Source of the DNA: Bradyrhizobium erythrophlei
Lineage (GTDB): Bacteria > Pseudomonadota > Alphaproteobacteria > Rhizobiales > Xanthobacteraceae
Reading direction: 5' to 3'
Length of the DNA stretch: 64,000 nt
NCBI RefSeq assembly: GCF_900129425.1
Contig: NZ_LT670817.1
Coordinates: forward strand, 8,212,001-8,276,000
Shown here: one piece after another, positions 33,590-43,382 of the stretch
Layout of the letters: the number at the start of each line of letters is the position of its first letter
Numbering within the stretch: position 1 is the first letter of the stretch
Notes under the pieces: model-generated
What the model was told of the DNA's origin: nothing
The model's input: only the letters and a program-made list of their open reading frames with translations
The model's database searches: none
Program-made: the position numbers and the translations under genes

Positions 33590-35059
33590 TCAATTCTGGC
33601 CTTGCGGCGGCAGCGCGGCCAAGGTGCCGTTCGGTGTCCAGCCGCCGCCCAGTGCCTGAAACAGGCTGCTGGCCGCCAGCAATTTCGACAGCCGCACCTG
33701 CACCAGCAGGGTCTGCGCCGTGAACAGCGTCTGCTGGGTCTGCAGCACCGTCAGCAGGTTGACGGTGCCGCCGCGATACTGGGTTTCGGAGACGTCGAAC
33801 GCCCTCTGCGAGGCGTTCACCACGTCGGTCTGCAGTTTTTCCTGCCGGGTGAACTGCGCCAGCGCCACCAGCGACTGCTCGACGTCGGTGAAGGCCAGCA
33901 GCACCGCCTTGCGGTAGGCCTGCAGGAATTGCAGCTGCACGCCCTTGGCCTGCTTCAACTCGCTCTGCAGCAGGAAGCCGTCGAACAGCGGCTGGGTCAG
34001 CCCCGCAGACAGCGAATAGAAAAAGGCGCCGGGTCCGAACAGCGACGCCAGCGCTGCGCTCTGCACCCCGGACGCGGCGGTCAGCTGGATCTGCGGGAAG
34101 AACGCGGCGCGCGCGGCCTCGACGCTGAAGTTGGAGGAGGCGAGCTGCGCTTCGGCCAGCCGGACGGCCGGGTTCTGATAGAGCAGCTGCGAGGGCAAGC
34201 CCGCCGTGATCCGGGGAACCACGATCTGCGTGGTCGACCCGCCCTTGACGTGGAAGTTCGCCGGCGCGTGCGCCTCCAGCAACGCGAGCGCGGCGATCGC
34301 CTGCCGCAGCGTGACCTCGAGCGGAGGGATCGAGGCGCGCTGGGTCGCCACCAGCGCTTCCTGTTGCGACAAATCGAGCTGCGAGGCGGTGCCGCCGGCG
34401 AATTGCGTTTTGATCAGCGTCAGAATGCGTTCGGAGGCAGCGAGGTTGTTGTGGGCGACACGCAGTTCGTCCTGGGCGGCGAGGATCGCGAAATAGGTGT
34501 TGGCGACGCTCGCGATCGTCGTCAGCGTCACCACCTCGCGATTGTAGCGCGAAACGGTCGCGTTCTCCTCGGCGGCAAACAGCGTGGCGCGGTTCTTGCC
34601 CCAGAGATCGACCATGTAGCTCGCAGTGACGCTGAGATTGAATTGCGGGGTAGCGGGCAGCCCGCCCGCCTTGAGCTGCTCCGCGTTTCCGGTTCCGGTC
34701 AGCGACGGCAACAACGGTGCACCCAAGATGCCGACCTGGGCGTCGGCCTGCACGATCTCGGCGACGGCCACCGCGATATCGAGATTGGCGATCTGCGCGT
34801 TCTCCATCAGCGACGTCAGCTCGCGGGAACGGAAACCGCGCCACCAGTCGACGGCGGGCACGGCCGCGTCGGGCGCGCCGCGGGCGGCTTCGCGATAGTT
34901 CGGGGGAATCTCGAGGCCGAGTTCAGGCCGCTCGGATCCGAGAATAAAGCAGCCGGACAGCACCGGGCCCAGCAGCAGCACCGAGAGAGCCGACGTGATG
35001 CGGCCCCTGCCGCCAAAGCCGGTGGCAGGAGAAATCGATTTCGACGCGAGTTTACGCAT
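33590..35059 (-). CDS. RND efflux outer-membrane factor lipoprotein (NodT/OprM family)
   Basis: A 489-residue TolC-class outer-membrane channel. ATG 35059 opens a lipoprotein signal with the lipobox L-S-G-C near residue 34. The two repeated outer-membrane-factor domains contain the usual W-W-R-G-F at the start of the mature protein, N-R-E-V-V-T-L-T near 175, and L-T-Q-P-L-F-D-G-F-L near 345. It forms the exit duct for the two RND permeases encoded upstream. It starts 125 bases after the stop of the second permease, the largest gap of the operon. Confidence 0.92.
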   Translation of the reverse strand: MRKLASKSISPATGFGGRGRITSALSVLLLGPVLSGCFILGSERPELGLEIPPNYREAARGAPDAAVPAVDWWRGFRSRELTSLMENAQIANLDIAVAVAEIVQADAQVGILGAPLLPSLTGTGNAEQLKAGGLPATPQFNLSVTASYMVDLWGKNRATLFAAEENATVSRYNREVVTLTTIASVANTYFAILAAQDELRVAHNNLAASERILTLIKTQFAGGTASQLDLSQQEALVATQRASIPPLEVTLRQAIAALALLEAHAPANFHVKGGSTTQIVVPRITAGLPSQLLYQNPAVRLAEAQLASSNFSVEAARAAFFPQIQLTAASGVQSAALASLFGPGAFFYSLSAGLTQPLFDGFLLQSELKQAKGVQLQFLQAYRKAVLLAFTDVEQSLVALAQFTRQEKLQTDVVNASQRAFDVSETQYRGGTVNLLTVLQTQQTLFTAQTLLVQVRLSKLLAASSLFQALGGGWTPNGTLAALPPQGQN

Positions 35060-35184
35060 GTGCCCCCGTTTGCGGCGCGATTCTAGTGGTGTTGCAGCGG
35101 CCTGCAAGAGAGCGCTGCGTTAAATTCGCCGTCGTACACGACATGCTGAAGGGCTTCGCCATCCATCCGTGCCACTATCGACAT

Positions 35185-38100
35185 CTATTCGCCCGGCTGC
35201 AGCCCGGGGCCGGGCGAAAACGGGGCGTCACGTCCGCCCCTGAGACCCCGGCTCCAGATCCGGAACCGGTCCATATAGAGATAGATGACCGGCGTCGAAT
35301 ACAGCGTCAGCAGCTGGCTGAGCGCAAGGCCGCCGACGATCGCGATGCCGAGCGGCTGCCGGAGTTCGCCGCCATCGCCCATGCCGAGCGCAAGCGGCAG
35401 CGCGCCGAGCATGGCCGCCATCGTCGTCATCATGATCGGCCGGAAGCGCAGCAGGCAGGCCTCGTGGATGGCATCGAGCGGACTGAGACCGCGCCTGCGC
35501 TCGGCGTCGAGCGCAAAATCGATCATCATGATGGCGTTCTTCTTGACGATGCCGATCAGCAGAATGACGCCGATCAGCGCCATGATGCTGAAGTCGACAT
35601 GGAACGCCATCAGCGCCAGCAGCGCGCCGACGCCCGCGGACGGCAAGGTCGACAGAATGGTCAGCGGATGAACGTAGCTTTCGTAGAGCACGCCGAGCAC
35701 GATGTAGATCGTGACCAGGGCCGCCAGGATGAGGAAGGGCTGGTTGCTCAGCGAGTCCTGGAAGGCCTTCGCCGAGCCCTGGAAGGTCCCGCGCACCGAC
35801 GCGGGCACGCCGATCTTGTTCATGGCGGCCTCGATCGAGGCGATCGCGGTGCTCAGCGAGACATTCGGCGGCAGATTGAACGAAATCGTGCTGGCGACCA
35901 GCAGCCCCTGGTGATTGACCGCAAGCGGAGTAGCCCCTTGCGTGAAATGCGCCACCGCGGACAGCGGAATCATGGTCTCCTGGCTGGTGCTGACCGCGGA
36001 GCCGGTCGAGGCAACGCCCTTGCCGGTGGCGCCGATCGAATTGGTCGCGAGATTTCGCGCCGCCTGGGCGTTGGCGGAGTTGGCCGCGGCCGACGTTCCG
36101 GTCGCAACCACAGTGCCCGCCACCGCGTTGGTCGCCTGCGAGCCGCCGACCGAGCCGCCCGAGGTGCTGATGTAGACGTCTTTCAGCGTTTCCGGACTTT
36201 CCCAATAGCGCGGCGCCACCTCCATGATCACATGATACTGGTTGCGGGCGACATAGATGGTCGAAACCTGGCGCTGGCCGAACGCGTCATAGAGCGTGTT
36301 GTCGATCTGGCTGACGGTGATTCCCAATCGGGCGGCGGCGTCCCGATCGATCACCAGATCGGATTCCAGCCCCTTGTTCTGCTGGTCGCTGTTGACGTCG
36401 GCGAGGTTCGGGTCGCCCTGCAGGGCCGCGGCGATCTTCGGCGTCCAGTCATTGAGCTCCTCCAGGGAGGAGCCCTGCAGGGTGTATTGATACTGCGCAT
36501 TGCTGGCCCGGCCGCCGACGCGGATATCCTGCACGGCCTGCAGGAACAGGGTTGCGCCGGGAACGACCGACATCTCGCGCCGCAACCGCGCGATGACGCC
36601 GTCGGCGGAAATGTTGCGCTCGCCGAGCGGGCGCAAGGAGGCGAACACGAAGCCGGAATTGGTCTGGCCGCCGCCGGTGAAGCCGACGACGGTTTCGACC
36701 GCGGGATCCTGCTTGATGATGGTGACGAACTGCGCCAGCTTCTGCTGCATCAATTGAAACGAGATGCTCTGATCGGCCTGGATCGATCCGACCACCCGTC
36801 CGGTATCCTGCTGCGGGAAGAAGCCCTTGGGGATGTAGTAATACAAAACAAAATTGAGGAACAGCACGGCCCCCAGCACCACCATGATCGATCGCGGATG
36901 CAGCAGTGCCACGGTCAGTGTCCGCCGATAGAAATTCAGCATCGAATCGAAGAACCGCTCGCTGGCCCGGTAGAGCCGTCCATGCCCCTGGCCGGACTCA
37001 TGACGCAGCAGCACGGCGCACATCATCGGCGTGGTCGCCAGCGAAACCGCCAGCGAGATCACGATCGCGATGGAGATCGTCATGGCAAATTCGCGGAACA
37101 GGCGGCCGACGATGCCGCCCATCAGCAGGATCGGAATGAAGACGGCAATCAGGGAAATGCTCATCGACAGCACGGTGAAGCCGACTTCGTTGGCGCCCCT
37201 GAGGGCGGCCTGCAGCGGCGACATCCCGTCCTCGATATAGCGGGTGATGTTCTCGAGCACGACGATGGCGTCGTCGACCACAAAACCGGTCGCGACCGTG
37301 AGCGCCATCAGCGACAGATTGTCGAGACTGTAGCCCATCAGGTACATGGCCGCGAATGTCGCGATCAGCGACACCGACACCGCCACGACCGGCACCAGCG
37401 TCGCGCGCAGGTTCCGCAGGAATGCGAAAACCACGATGATCACCAGCAGCACGGCGAGGATCAAACTGCGCTCGACGTCGCGCAGCGAGGTGCGAATGGT
37501 GGTCGACCGGTCGACCGCCAGTCCGATGTCAATGGCAGGCGAAACCGACGCCCGCAGCTGCGGCATCAGCCCCTTCACCAGATCGACGGTAGAGATGATG
37601 TTGGCGCCCGGCTGCCGGTAGAGGATGACCAGCACGGCCGGCTTGCCGTTTGCCAGCCCGGCGTTGCGGAGATTTTCGACCCCGTCCGTGACCTCGCCGA
37701 TATCGGAAAGGTGGACCGGCGCGCCGTTCCGGTAGGCGACGATCAGCGACTGGTAGTCGGCGGCCTTGTTGGCCTGGTCGTTGGCGTAGATCTGGTAGCG
37801 TTGATCGCCGACGTCGATGCCGCCCTTCGGGCTGTGCGCGTTGGCGCTGGCAAGTGCGGCGCGGACGTCTTCGAGACCGATGCCGTATTTGTAAATCACC
37901 TGCGGAATGAGATCGACTCTCACCGCAGGCAGCGAACTGCCGCCGACAATGACTTCGCCGATTCCCTCGACCTGCGACAGTTTCTGCGCCAGCACGGTCG
38001 ATGCCGCGTCGTAGAGATCGCCACGCGTCATCGTGTCCGACGTCAAAGTCAGGATCAGGATCGGGGCGTCGGCGGGATTGACCTTGCGATAGGTCGGATT

Positions 38101-38475
38101 GGACCGCAGGCTGGTCGGAAGGTCGGCGCGAGCCGCGTTGATCGCCGCCTGAACGTCGCGCGCCGCGCCGTTGATATCCCGGTTGAGCCCGAACTGCAGG
38201 GTGATGCGGGTCGCGCCCACCGTGCTCGACGAGGTCATCTCGGTGACGTCGGCGATCTGCCCGAGATGGCGCTCGAGCGGGCTCGCCACCGTGGTGGCGA
38301 CATCCTGCGGGCTGGCACCGGGCAACGTCGCCTGGACCGAAATGGTCGGAAAATCGACCTGCGGCAGCGGCGACACCGGCAGCTTGAAGAACGCGACGGC
38401 CCCCGCCGCGGCAAGCCCGAAGGTCAGCAACGTCGTTGCGATCGGCCGCCGAATGAAGGGGGTAGACGGGCCCAT
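35185..38475 (-). CDS. mdtC: RND multidrug efflux permease, MdtC-like
   Basis: A 1096-residue inner-membrane drug/proton antiporter. It begins M-G-P-S-T-P-F-I-R-R-P-I-A-T, has the proton-relay V-D-D-A-I-V-V-L-E-N in TM4 near residue 400, and the usual twelve helices and two periplasmic loops. It is about 70 residues longer than MdtC because of a Thr/Ala/Ser/Gly-rich insert at roughly residues 772-835, in the second periplasmic loop. It starts three bases after the MdtB-like stop, so both permeases are made together and probably form the MdtB2C1-type heterotrimer; that stoichiometry is inferred from E. coli. Confidence 0.93.
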   Translation of the reverse strand: MGPSTPFIRRPIATTLLTFGLAAAGAVAFFKLPVSPLPQVDFPTISVQATLPGASPQDVATTVASPLERHLGQIADVTEMTSSSTVGATRITLQFGLNRDINGAARDVQAAINAARADLPTSLRSNPTYRKVNPADAPILILTLTSDTMTRGDLYDAASTVLAQKLSQVEGIGEVIVGGSSLPAVRVDLIPQVIYKYGIGLEDVRAALASANAHSPKGGIDVGDQRYQIYANDQANKAADYQSLIVAYRNGAPVHLSDIGEVTDGVENLRNAGLANGKPAVLVILYRQPGANIISTVDLVKGLMPQLRASVSPAIDIGLAVDRSTTIRTSLRDVERSLILAVLLVIIVVFAFLRNLRATLVPVVAVSVSLIATFAAMYLMGYSLDNLSLMALTVATGFVVDDAIVVLENITRYIEDGMSPLQAALRGANEVGFTVLSMSISLIAVFIPILLMGGIVGRLFREFAMTISIAIVISLAVSLATTPMMCAVLLRHESGQGHGRLYRASERFFDSMLNFYRRTLTVALLHPRSIMVVLGAVLFLNFVLYYYIPKGFFPQQDTGRVVGSIQADQSISFQLMQQKLAQFVTIIKQDPAVETVVGFTGGGQTNSGFVFASLRPLGERNISADGVIARLRREMSVVPGATLFLQAVQDIRVGGRASNAQYQYTLQGSSLEELNDWTPKIAAALQGDPNLADVNSDQQNKGLESDLVIDRDAAARLGITVSQIDNTLYDAFGQRQVSTIYVARNQYHVIMEVAPRYWESPETLKDVYISTSGGSVGGSQATNAVAGTVVATGTSAAANSANAQAARNLATNSIGATGKGVASTGSAVSTSQETMIPLSAVAHFTQGATPLAVNHQGLLVASTISFNLPPNVSLSTAIASIEAAMNKIGVPASVRGTFQGSAKAFQDSLSNQPFLILAALVTIYIVLGVLYESYVHPLTILSTLPSAGVGALLALMAFHVDFSIMALIGVILLIGIVKKNAIMMIDFALDAERRRGLSPLDAIHEACLLRFRPIMMTTMAAMLGALPLALGMGDGGELRQPLGIAIVGGLALSQLLTLYSTPVIYLYMDRFRIWSRGLRGGRDAPFSPGPGLQPGE

Positions 38476-38478
38476 GGC

Positions 38479-41400
38479 TCAGTTCAACTCGTTGGCCGGG
38501 CGGCCTTCGCCGGCAGGTCCGGCAAACCGCGCCGCCAGGCGGTCGAACCAGAGATAGATCACCGGCGTCGTAAACAAGGTCAGCAGTTGGCTGACCAGCA
38601 GGCCGCCGACGATGGAAATGCCGAGCGGATGCCGCAGTTCGGAACCCGCGCCGGTCCCCAGCATCAGCGGCAATGCGCCAAGCACGGCGGCCATGGTTGT
38701 CATCAGGATCGGGCGGAACCGCAACAGGCAGGCCTGGTAGATCGCCTCCCGCGGCGGCTTGCCCTCGTTGCGCTCGGCGTCCAGCGCAAAGTCGATCATC
38801 ATGATCGCATTCTTCTTTACGATGCCGATCAGAAGGATAATGCCGATGATCGCGACGATGGTGAGATCGTCGCCGGCGGCCATCAGCGCCAGCAGCGCGC
38901 CAATTCCGGCCGATGGCAGCGTCGAGAGGATGGTGAGCGGGTGGATGAAGCTCTCATAGAGCACGCCCAGCACGATATAGACGGTGACGATCGCGGCCAG
39001 AATCAGGAAAAGCTGATTTGAGAGCGAGGATTGAAACGCCAGGGCCGCGCCCTGAAAGCTGCTGATGACGCTGAGCGGCAGGCCGATGTCGACTTGCGCC
39101 TGCTTGATCGCCGTCACCGCCTCGCCGAGCGAGGCGCCCGGCGCCAGGTTGAAGGATACGGTGGATGCGGGAAACTGGCCGAGATGCGAGACCTGCAGCG
39201 GCGCGGTCTCTTCCCGCATCTTGGCCATCACCGCCAGCGGCACCGGCGGGCCACCGACCGACGACGGCAGATAGATGTCCGACAATGATTTCAGCGAGGT
39301 CTGCAGGCTGGGGTCGGCTTCGAGAATAACGCGGTACTGGTTGGAGTTGGTGAAGATGGTGGAGACGATGCGCTGGCCGTACGAGTCGTACAGCGCATTG
39401 TCGATCGTCGCCGGCGTGATGCCGAAACGGGCGGCCTGATCACGGTCGATTTGAATGTAGACCGACAGACCCTGGTTCGAGATATCGCTGGCCACGTCGG
39501 CAAGCTGCGGAAGCTGATTGAGCTTGTCGACCAGTTTGGGCGTCCATTCGGCAAGCTGTGCCGGATCCGCGTCCTGCAGGATAAACTGGTATTGGGTCCG
39601 GCTGACGGTGCCCTCGATCGTCAGATCCTGGACAGGCTGCATATAGAGGGTGATGCCGGTCAGCGATGCCGTGCTGTTCTTGATGCGCTGCATCACCGTG
39701 GCGATGTCGGATTTGCGCTGATCGTGCGACTTGAGATTGATCAGAATCCGGCCGCTGTTGAGCGTGGTATTGGTCCCGTCGACGCCGATGAATGAAGAAA
39801 GACTGTCGACGTCTGGATCCCTGAGAATGGCGCTGGCGAGTTGCTGCTGCCGCTCTGCCATCGCGGCGTAGGACACCGACTGCGGCGCCTCGGATATCGC
39901 CTGAATGACGCCGGTGTCCTGCAGCGGAAAAAACCCCTTGGGAATGGCGACGTAGAGAAAGGCGGTCAGCGCGAATGTGCCCAAGGCAATAAAGAGCACG
40001 AAGGTCTGGCGATCGAGCACCCAGTTGAGCGCACGCCCGTAAACCAGGATGATCCGGTCGAACCCTTCGCGGCTGTAGCGCTGAAAGGCGTTCTCGCGGG
40101 TTTCGGTTTCGGCCTTGAGCAGCTTGGCGCAGGCCATCGGCACCAAGGTCAGCGACACCACGGCGGAAATCAGGATCGTGACCGACAGCGTGATGGCGAA
40201 CTCCCTGAACAGCCGGCCGACCACGTCGCCCATGAACAGCAGCGGAATCAGCACCGCGATCAGCGACACCGTGAGCGAGATGATGGTGAAGCCGATCTGC
40301 TCGGAGCCGCGCAGTGCCGCCTGCAACGGGGTATCGCCCTCTTCGAGGTAACGGGAGATGTTCTCGATCACGACGATGGCGTCGTCGACCACGAAGCCGG
40401 TGGCGATGGTCAGCGCCATCAGCGAGAGATTGTTGAGGCTGAAGCCGAACAGGTACATGGCGCCGAGCGTGCCGACCAGCGATAGCGGGACCGAGAGACT
40501 CGGGATCAAGGTCGCCCGCGTATTGCGCAGGAACACGAAGATCACCAGCACCACCAGGATCACGGCGAGCGTCAGTTCATATTCCACATCCTGCACCGAT
40601 GCACGGATGGTCACGGTCCGGTCGGTCAGAATGTTGAGATCGATCGCGGCAGGCAGCGACGCCTGCAGTTGCGGCAACAACGCCTTGATTCCCTCGACCA
40701 CCGAGATGACGTTGGCGCCGGGTTGCCGCTGAATATTCAGGATGATCGCCGGGGTCTCGTTCATCCAGGCGCCAAGCTTGTCGTTCTGGGCGCCATCGAT
40801 GACGTCGCCGACGTCGCTGAGCCGGACCGGCGAGCCGTTCTTGTAGGCTACGACCAGCGATTTATAGTCGGCGGCGTTGCGGATCTGATCGTTGGCGTTG
40901 ATGGTATAGGCCCGCATCGCTCCGTCGAAGTTTCCCTTCGGCGTGTTGATGTTGGCGTTGCCAAGGGTGGTGCGCAGGTCGTCGATGTTGAGTCCGTAGG
41001 CGGCGAGTTTGCGGATGTCGGCACGAATGCGTACCGCCGGCCGTTGCCCGCCGCTGATGCTGACCAGGCCGACGCCGGGGAGTTGGGAGATCTTTTGCGC
41101 AAGACGCGTATCGACGAAATCTTCGACTTGCGTCAGCGGCATTGTTTTCGACGTCAGCCCCAGCGTCAGGATCGGCGCGTCGGCCGGGTTCACCTTGGCA
41201 TAGATCGGCGGCGCCGGAAGATCGGAGGGCAGCAGATTGCCCGCGGCATTGATGGCGGCCTGGACCTCTTGTTCGGCAACATCGAGGGAAATCGTGAGCC
41301 CGAACTGCAGCGTGATGACCGATGCCCCGGCCGAACTCACCGAACTCATCTGGTTTAGATTCGGCATCTGGCCGAACTGCACCTCGAGCGGAGCGGTGAC

Positions 41401-41586
41401 GGACGAAGTCATCACGTCAGGACTGGCGCCGGGATAGAACGTCTGCACCTGGATGGTCGGATAGTCCACTTCGGGCAAAGCGGCGACCGGCAGGAACCTG
41501 AACGCCAGCAAGCCCGACAGCATGATGGCGATCATCAGCAGGGTGGTTGCCACGGGCCGCAGAATGAACGGCTGCGACGGACTCAT
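38479..41586 (-). CDS. mdtB: RND multidrug efflux permease, MdtB-like
   Basis: A 1035-residue RND permease of usual length, starting M-S-P-S-Q-P-F-I-L-R-P-V-A-T. The TM4 proton-relay motif V-D-D-A-I-V-V-I-E-N is present near residue 400, and a T-M-A-A-V-L-G-A-L-P-L segment lies near the C-terminus. The second periplasmic loop lacks the low-complexity insert of its partner. Its ATG overlaps the adaptor stop by four bases (ATGA), so expression is tightly coupled. The substrates of this pump are unknown; relatives export bile salts, novobiocin, flavonoids and metals. Confidence 0.93.
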   Translation of the reverse strand: MSPSQPFILRPVATTLLMIAIMLSGLLAFRFLPVAALPEVDYPTIQVQTFYPGASPDVMTSSVTAPLEVQFGQMPNLNQMSSVSSAGASVITLQFGLTISLDVAEQEVQAAINAAGNLLPSDLPAPPIYAKVNPADAPILTLGLTSKTMPLTQVEDFVDTRLAQKISQLPGVGLVSISGGQRPAVRIRADIRKLAAYGLNIDDLRTTLGNANINTPKGNFDGAMRAYTINANDQIRNAADYKSLVVAYKNGSPVRLSDVGDVIDGAQNDKLGAWMNETPAIILNIQRQPGANVISVVEGIKALLPQLQASLPAAIDLNILTDRTVTIRASVQDVEYELTLAVILVVLVIFVFLRNTRATLIPSLSVPLSLVGTLGAMYLFGFSLNNLSLMALTIATGFVVDDAIVVIENISRYLEEGDTPLQAALRGSEQIGFTIISLTVSLIAVLIPLLFMGDVVGRLFREFAITLSVTILISAVVSLTLVPMACAKLLKAETETRENAFQRYSREGFDRIILVYGRALNWVLDRQTFVLFIALGTFALTAFLYVAIPKGFFPLQDTGVIQAISEAPQSVSYAAMAERQQQLASAILRDPDVDSLSSFIGVDGTNTTLNSGRILINLKSHDQRKSDIATVMQRIKNSTASLTGITLYMQPVQDLTIEGTVSRTQYQFILQDADPAQLAEWTPKLVDKLNQLPQLADVASDISNQGLSVYIQIDRDQAARFGITPATIDNALYDSYGQRIVSTIFTNSNQYRVILEADPSLQTSLKSLSDIYLPSSVGGPPVPLAVMAKMREETAPLQVSHLGQFPASTVSFNLAPGASLGEAVTAIKQAQVDIGLPLSVISSFQGAALAFQSSLSNQLFLILAAIVTVYIVLGVLYESFIHPLTILSTLPSAGIGALLALMAAGDDLTIVAIIGIILLIGIVKKNAIMMIDFALDAERNEGKPPREAIYQACLLRFRPILMTTMAAVLGALPLMLGTGAGSELRHPLGISIVGGLLVSQLLTLFTTPVIYLWFDRLAARFAGPAGEGRPANELN

Positions 41587-42857
41587 TGTTTCTGTCCGCT
41601 ATCCGAACGCTGTTTCTTGCCGCCCGACTTGACCGGGCCCGGCGGCGGCGGCGTGCCGGTGCCGGCTTCCGTCCGTATGTTGATCTTGGCGCCGTCGCGC
41701 AGCTTGTCGGCTCCATCGACCACGATGCGATCGCCCGGCGCCAGTCCGGAGCTAACCTCGACGTTGTCGCCGTCGGTGACCCCGAGTTTGACCGGACGGA
41801 CCGACACGGTACTGTCGGCATTGACGAGATAGACGAAGGTGCCCGGCACCCCGCGCTGGACGCCCGCCGTCGGCATCGTGGTGACGCCCTTGTGGGTGTC
41901 GAGCAGCAGCCGGACATTCACGAACTGGTTCGGATAAAGCGCCTTCGATTCGTTCGGAAACTGCGCCCGCAGCTTGATCGTTCCGGTGGTCGGATCGATC
42001 TGGCTGTCGAAAGTCTGCAATGAACCGTCGGCGATCTTGTTGGCGCCGCCGCGATCATAGGCAGTTGTGGGCAGCACGGCTCCTTCCTGCAGCCGCTTCG
42101 AAATGGCCTGCAGGTTATCTTCCGGGACCGTAAACAGAACGCTGATCGGCTGCAATTGCGTGATGACAGTGAGACCGCTGGTGTCGCCGGGAGTCACATA
42201 GTTGCCCTGGTCGACCTGGCGCAGTCCGACGCGGCCGTCCAGCGGCGACAGGATAAGGCAATATTGCAGGTTCACCTCGGCCGACCGAACCATGCCGCGG
42301 TCGGCTTCGACCGTGCCCTGGTCCTGAGCGACCAGGGCGATTTGCGTGTCCAGCGTCTGATGCGGCACGGCATTCTGCGCCGCCAGGCCCTGGTAGCGGG
42401 CCAGATCGACTTGAGCGCCCTTCAGCAGCGCTTCGTCGCGCGTAAGCTGACCCTTCATCTGCGCCAGGGTGGCTTCGTACGGCCGTGGATCGATTTCGGC
42501 GAGCAGGTCGCCTTTCTTGACCTCCTGACCTTCCGTGAAATCGATCTTCATCAGATAGCCGCTGATCTGGGTCCTGATGGTGACGGTGGCAAGCGAGGTG
42601 ACGGTACCGAGCGCATTGAGGTTGATCCCGATATCGCCCTTGCCAACGGTCGCGGGCACGATCGACATCGGTGCAGCATTGCGACCGGCGCCAGCCTGCT
42701 GCGGCGCGCCCTCGTGCCTGGTCCACCAGACCACGCCGGCCACGATCAGCAAAACCAGGATAAATGTCAGAACGAGGCGCCGGCGCGGCCGAGGCTTGGG
42801 GATTTGCGAAGGCTCGACTAACGGAGCTTCCTTGAGAGATTTTATCGGTTGGTTCAT
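41583..42857 (-). CDS. mdtA: RND efflux periplasmic adaptor, MdtA-like
   Basis: A 424-residue membrane-fusion protein. A short basic cytosolic start is followed by one helix (about residues 28-46) anchoring it to the inner membrane. The barrel-sandwich and hairpin domain carries I-R-T-Q-I-S-G-Y-L, then L-S-P-L-D-G-R-V-G-L-R near 215. The C-terminus is Pro/Gly/Lys-rich. It is the first gene of the four-gene efflux operon, and the upstream 525-base gap presumably contains its promoter. No regulator gene (TetR or two-component) is adjacent. Confidence 0.93.
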   Translation of the reverse strand: MNQPIKSLKEAPLVEPSQIPKPRPRRRLVLTFILVLLIVAGVVWWTRHEGAPQQAGAGRNAAPMSIVPATVGKGDIGINLNALGTVTSLATVTIRTQISGYLMKIDFTEGQEVKKGDLLAEIDPRPYEATLAQMKGQLTRDEALLKGAQVDLARYQGLAAQNAVPHQTLDTQIALVAQDQGTVEADRGMVRSAEVNLQYCLILSPLDGRVGLRQVDQGNYVTPGDTSGLTVITQLQPISVLFTVPEDNLQAISKRLQEGAVLPTTAYDRGGANKIADGSLQTFDSQIDPTTGTIKLRAQFPNESKALYPNQFVNVRLLLDTHKGVTTMPTAGVQRGVPGTFVYLVNADSTVSVRPVKLGVTDGDNVEVSSGLAPGDRIVVDGADKLRDGAKINIRTEAGTGTPPPPGPVKSGGKKQRSDSGQKQ

Positions 42858-43382
42858 GAACCTGCCATCGCATCACCCCCATGGGCGGTTTCGACAATCT
42901 AGCATACCTGACGCGGCTGTTTGTCTGCCTTTTTGGCCTTTTCCGCCTGCCGCATTTGACATTTTCGCCGAGGCCGGTCGCATTAATAATCGGAAAGATT
43001 TGTATCGCCGATTCGCATAGGGTCACAGCCGACAACATTTGAGGTCAATCTTTCGATACTTTGTCTCACGCCCGCGCCCGCCGGTTCGCAAATCAGCGAC
43101 CGGTAGCAAGGAGTTGATCCGGCCCGAATTGCGATATGGCCGAGCGCGCCAGCCCCGCCGCAATCTGCGTACTGCTTAAATTGGGAAGACGCTGCGATCT
43201 TTTGACGAAGGTCCGCGACTGACGTCAGCTGATTCGGAGCGCTTGCGATATCCCGACAAGCGCATCGCGATCGCCAAACCTGCCCTCGACCAACTCTCCA
43301 TGTTGCAGGCTGAGAAGAAGGCGGGCTACGCTCCCGTTCACGGCCCGTGCGAAGGCCGGCAAGTCATGAAGGAGGAAACCCG
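42858..43382. other. Control gap between efflux operon and AroQ-like gene
   Basis: These 525 bases lie between divergent transcription units and must carry both promoters. I see no repeat of families A-D, tRNA or convincing gene. A 28-codon open frame at 43136-43222 has no supporting ribosome binding site. Base composition falls somewhat in 42900-43060, as promoter regions often do. Confidence 0.5.

Noticed and set aside
35086..39021. 1311-codon open frame on the plus strand opposite the two RND permeases
   Set aside because: It is antisense to well-conserved permease genes and its protein is Arg/His/Gln-rich without any domain, as expected from the mirror frame of GC-rich coding DNA.
43136..43222. 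28-codon frame before the AroQ-like gene
   Set aside because: No Shine-Dalgarno, no recognisable motif and no continuity to a larger gene; insufficient support.
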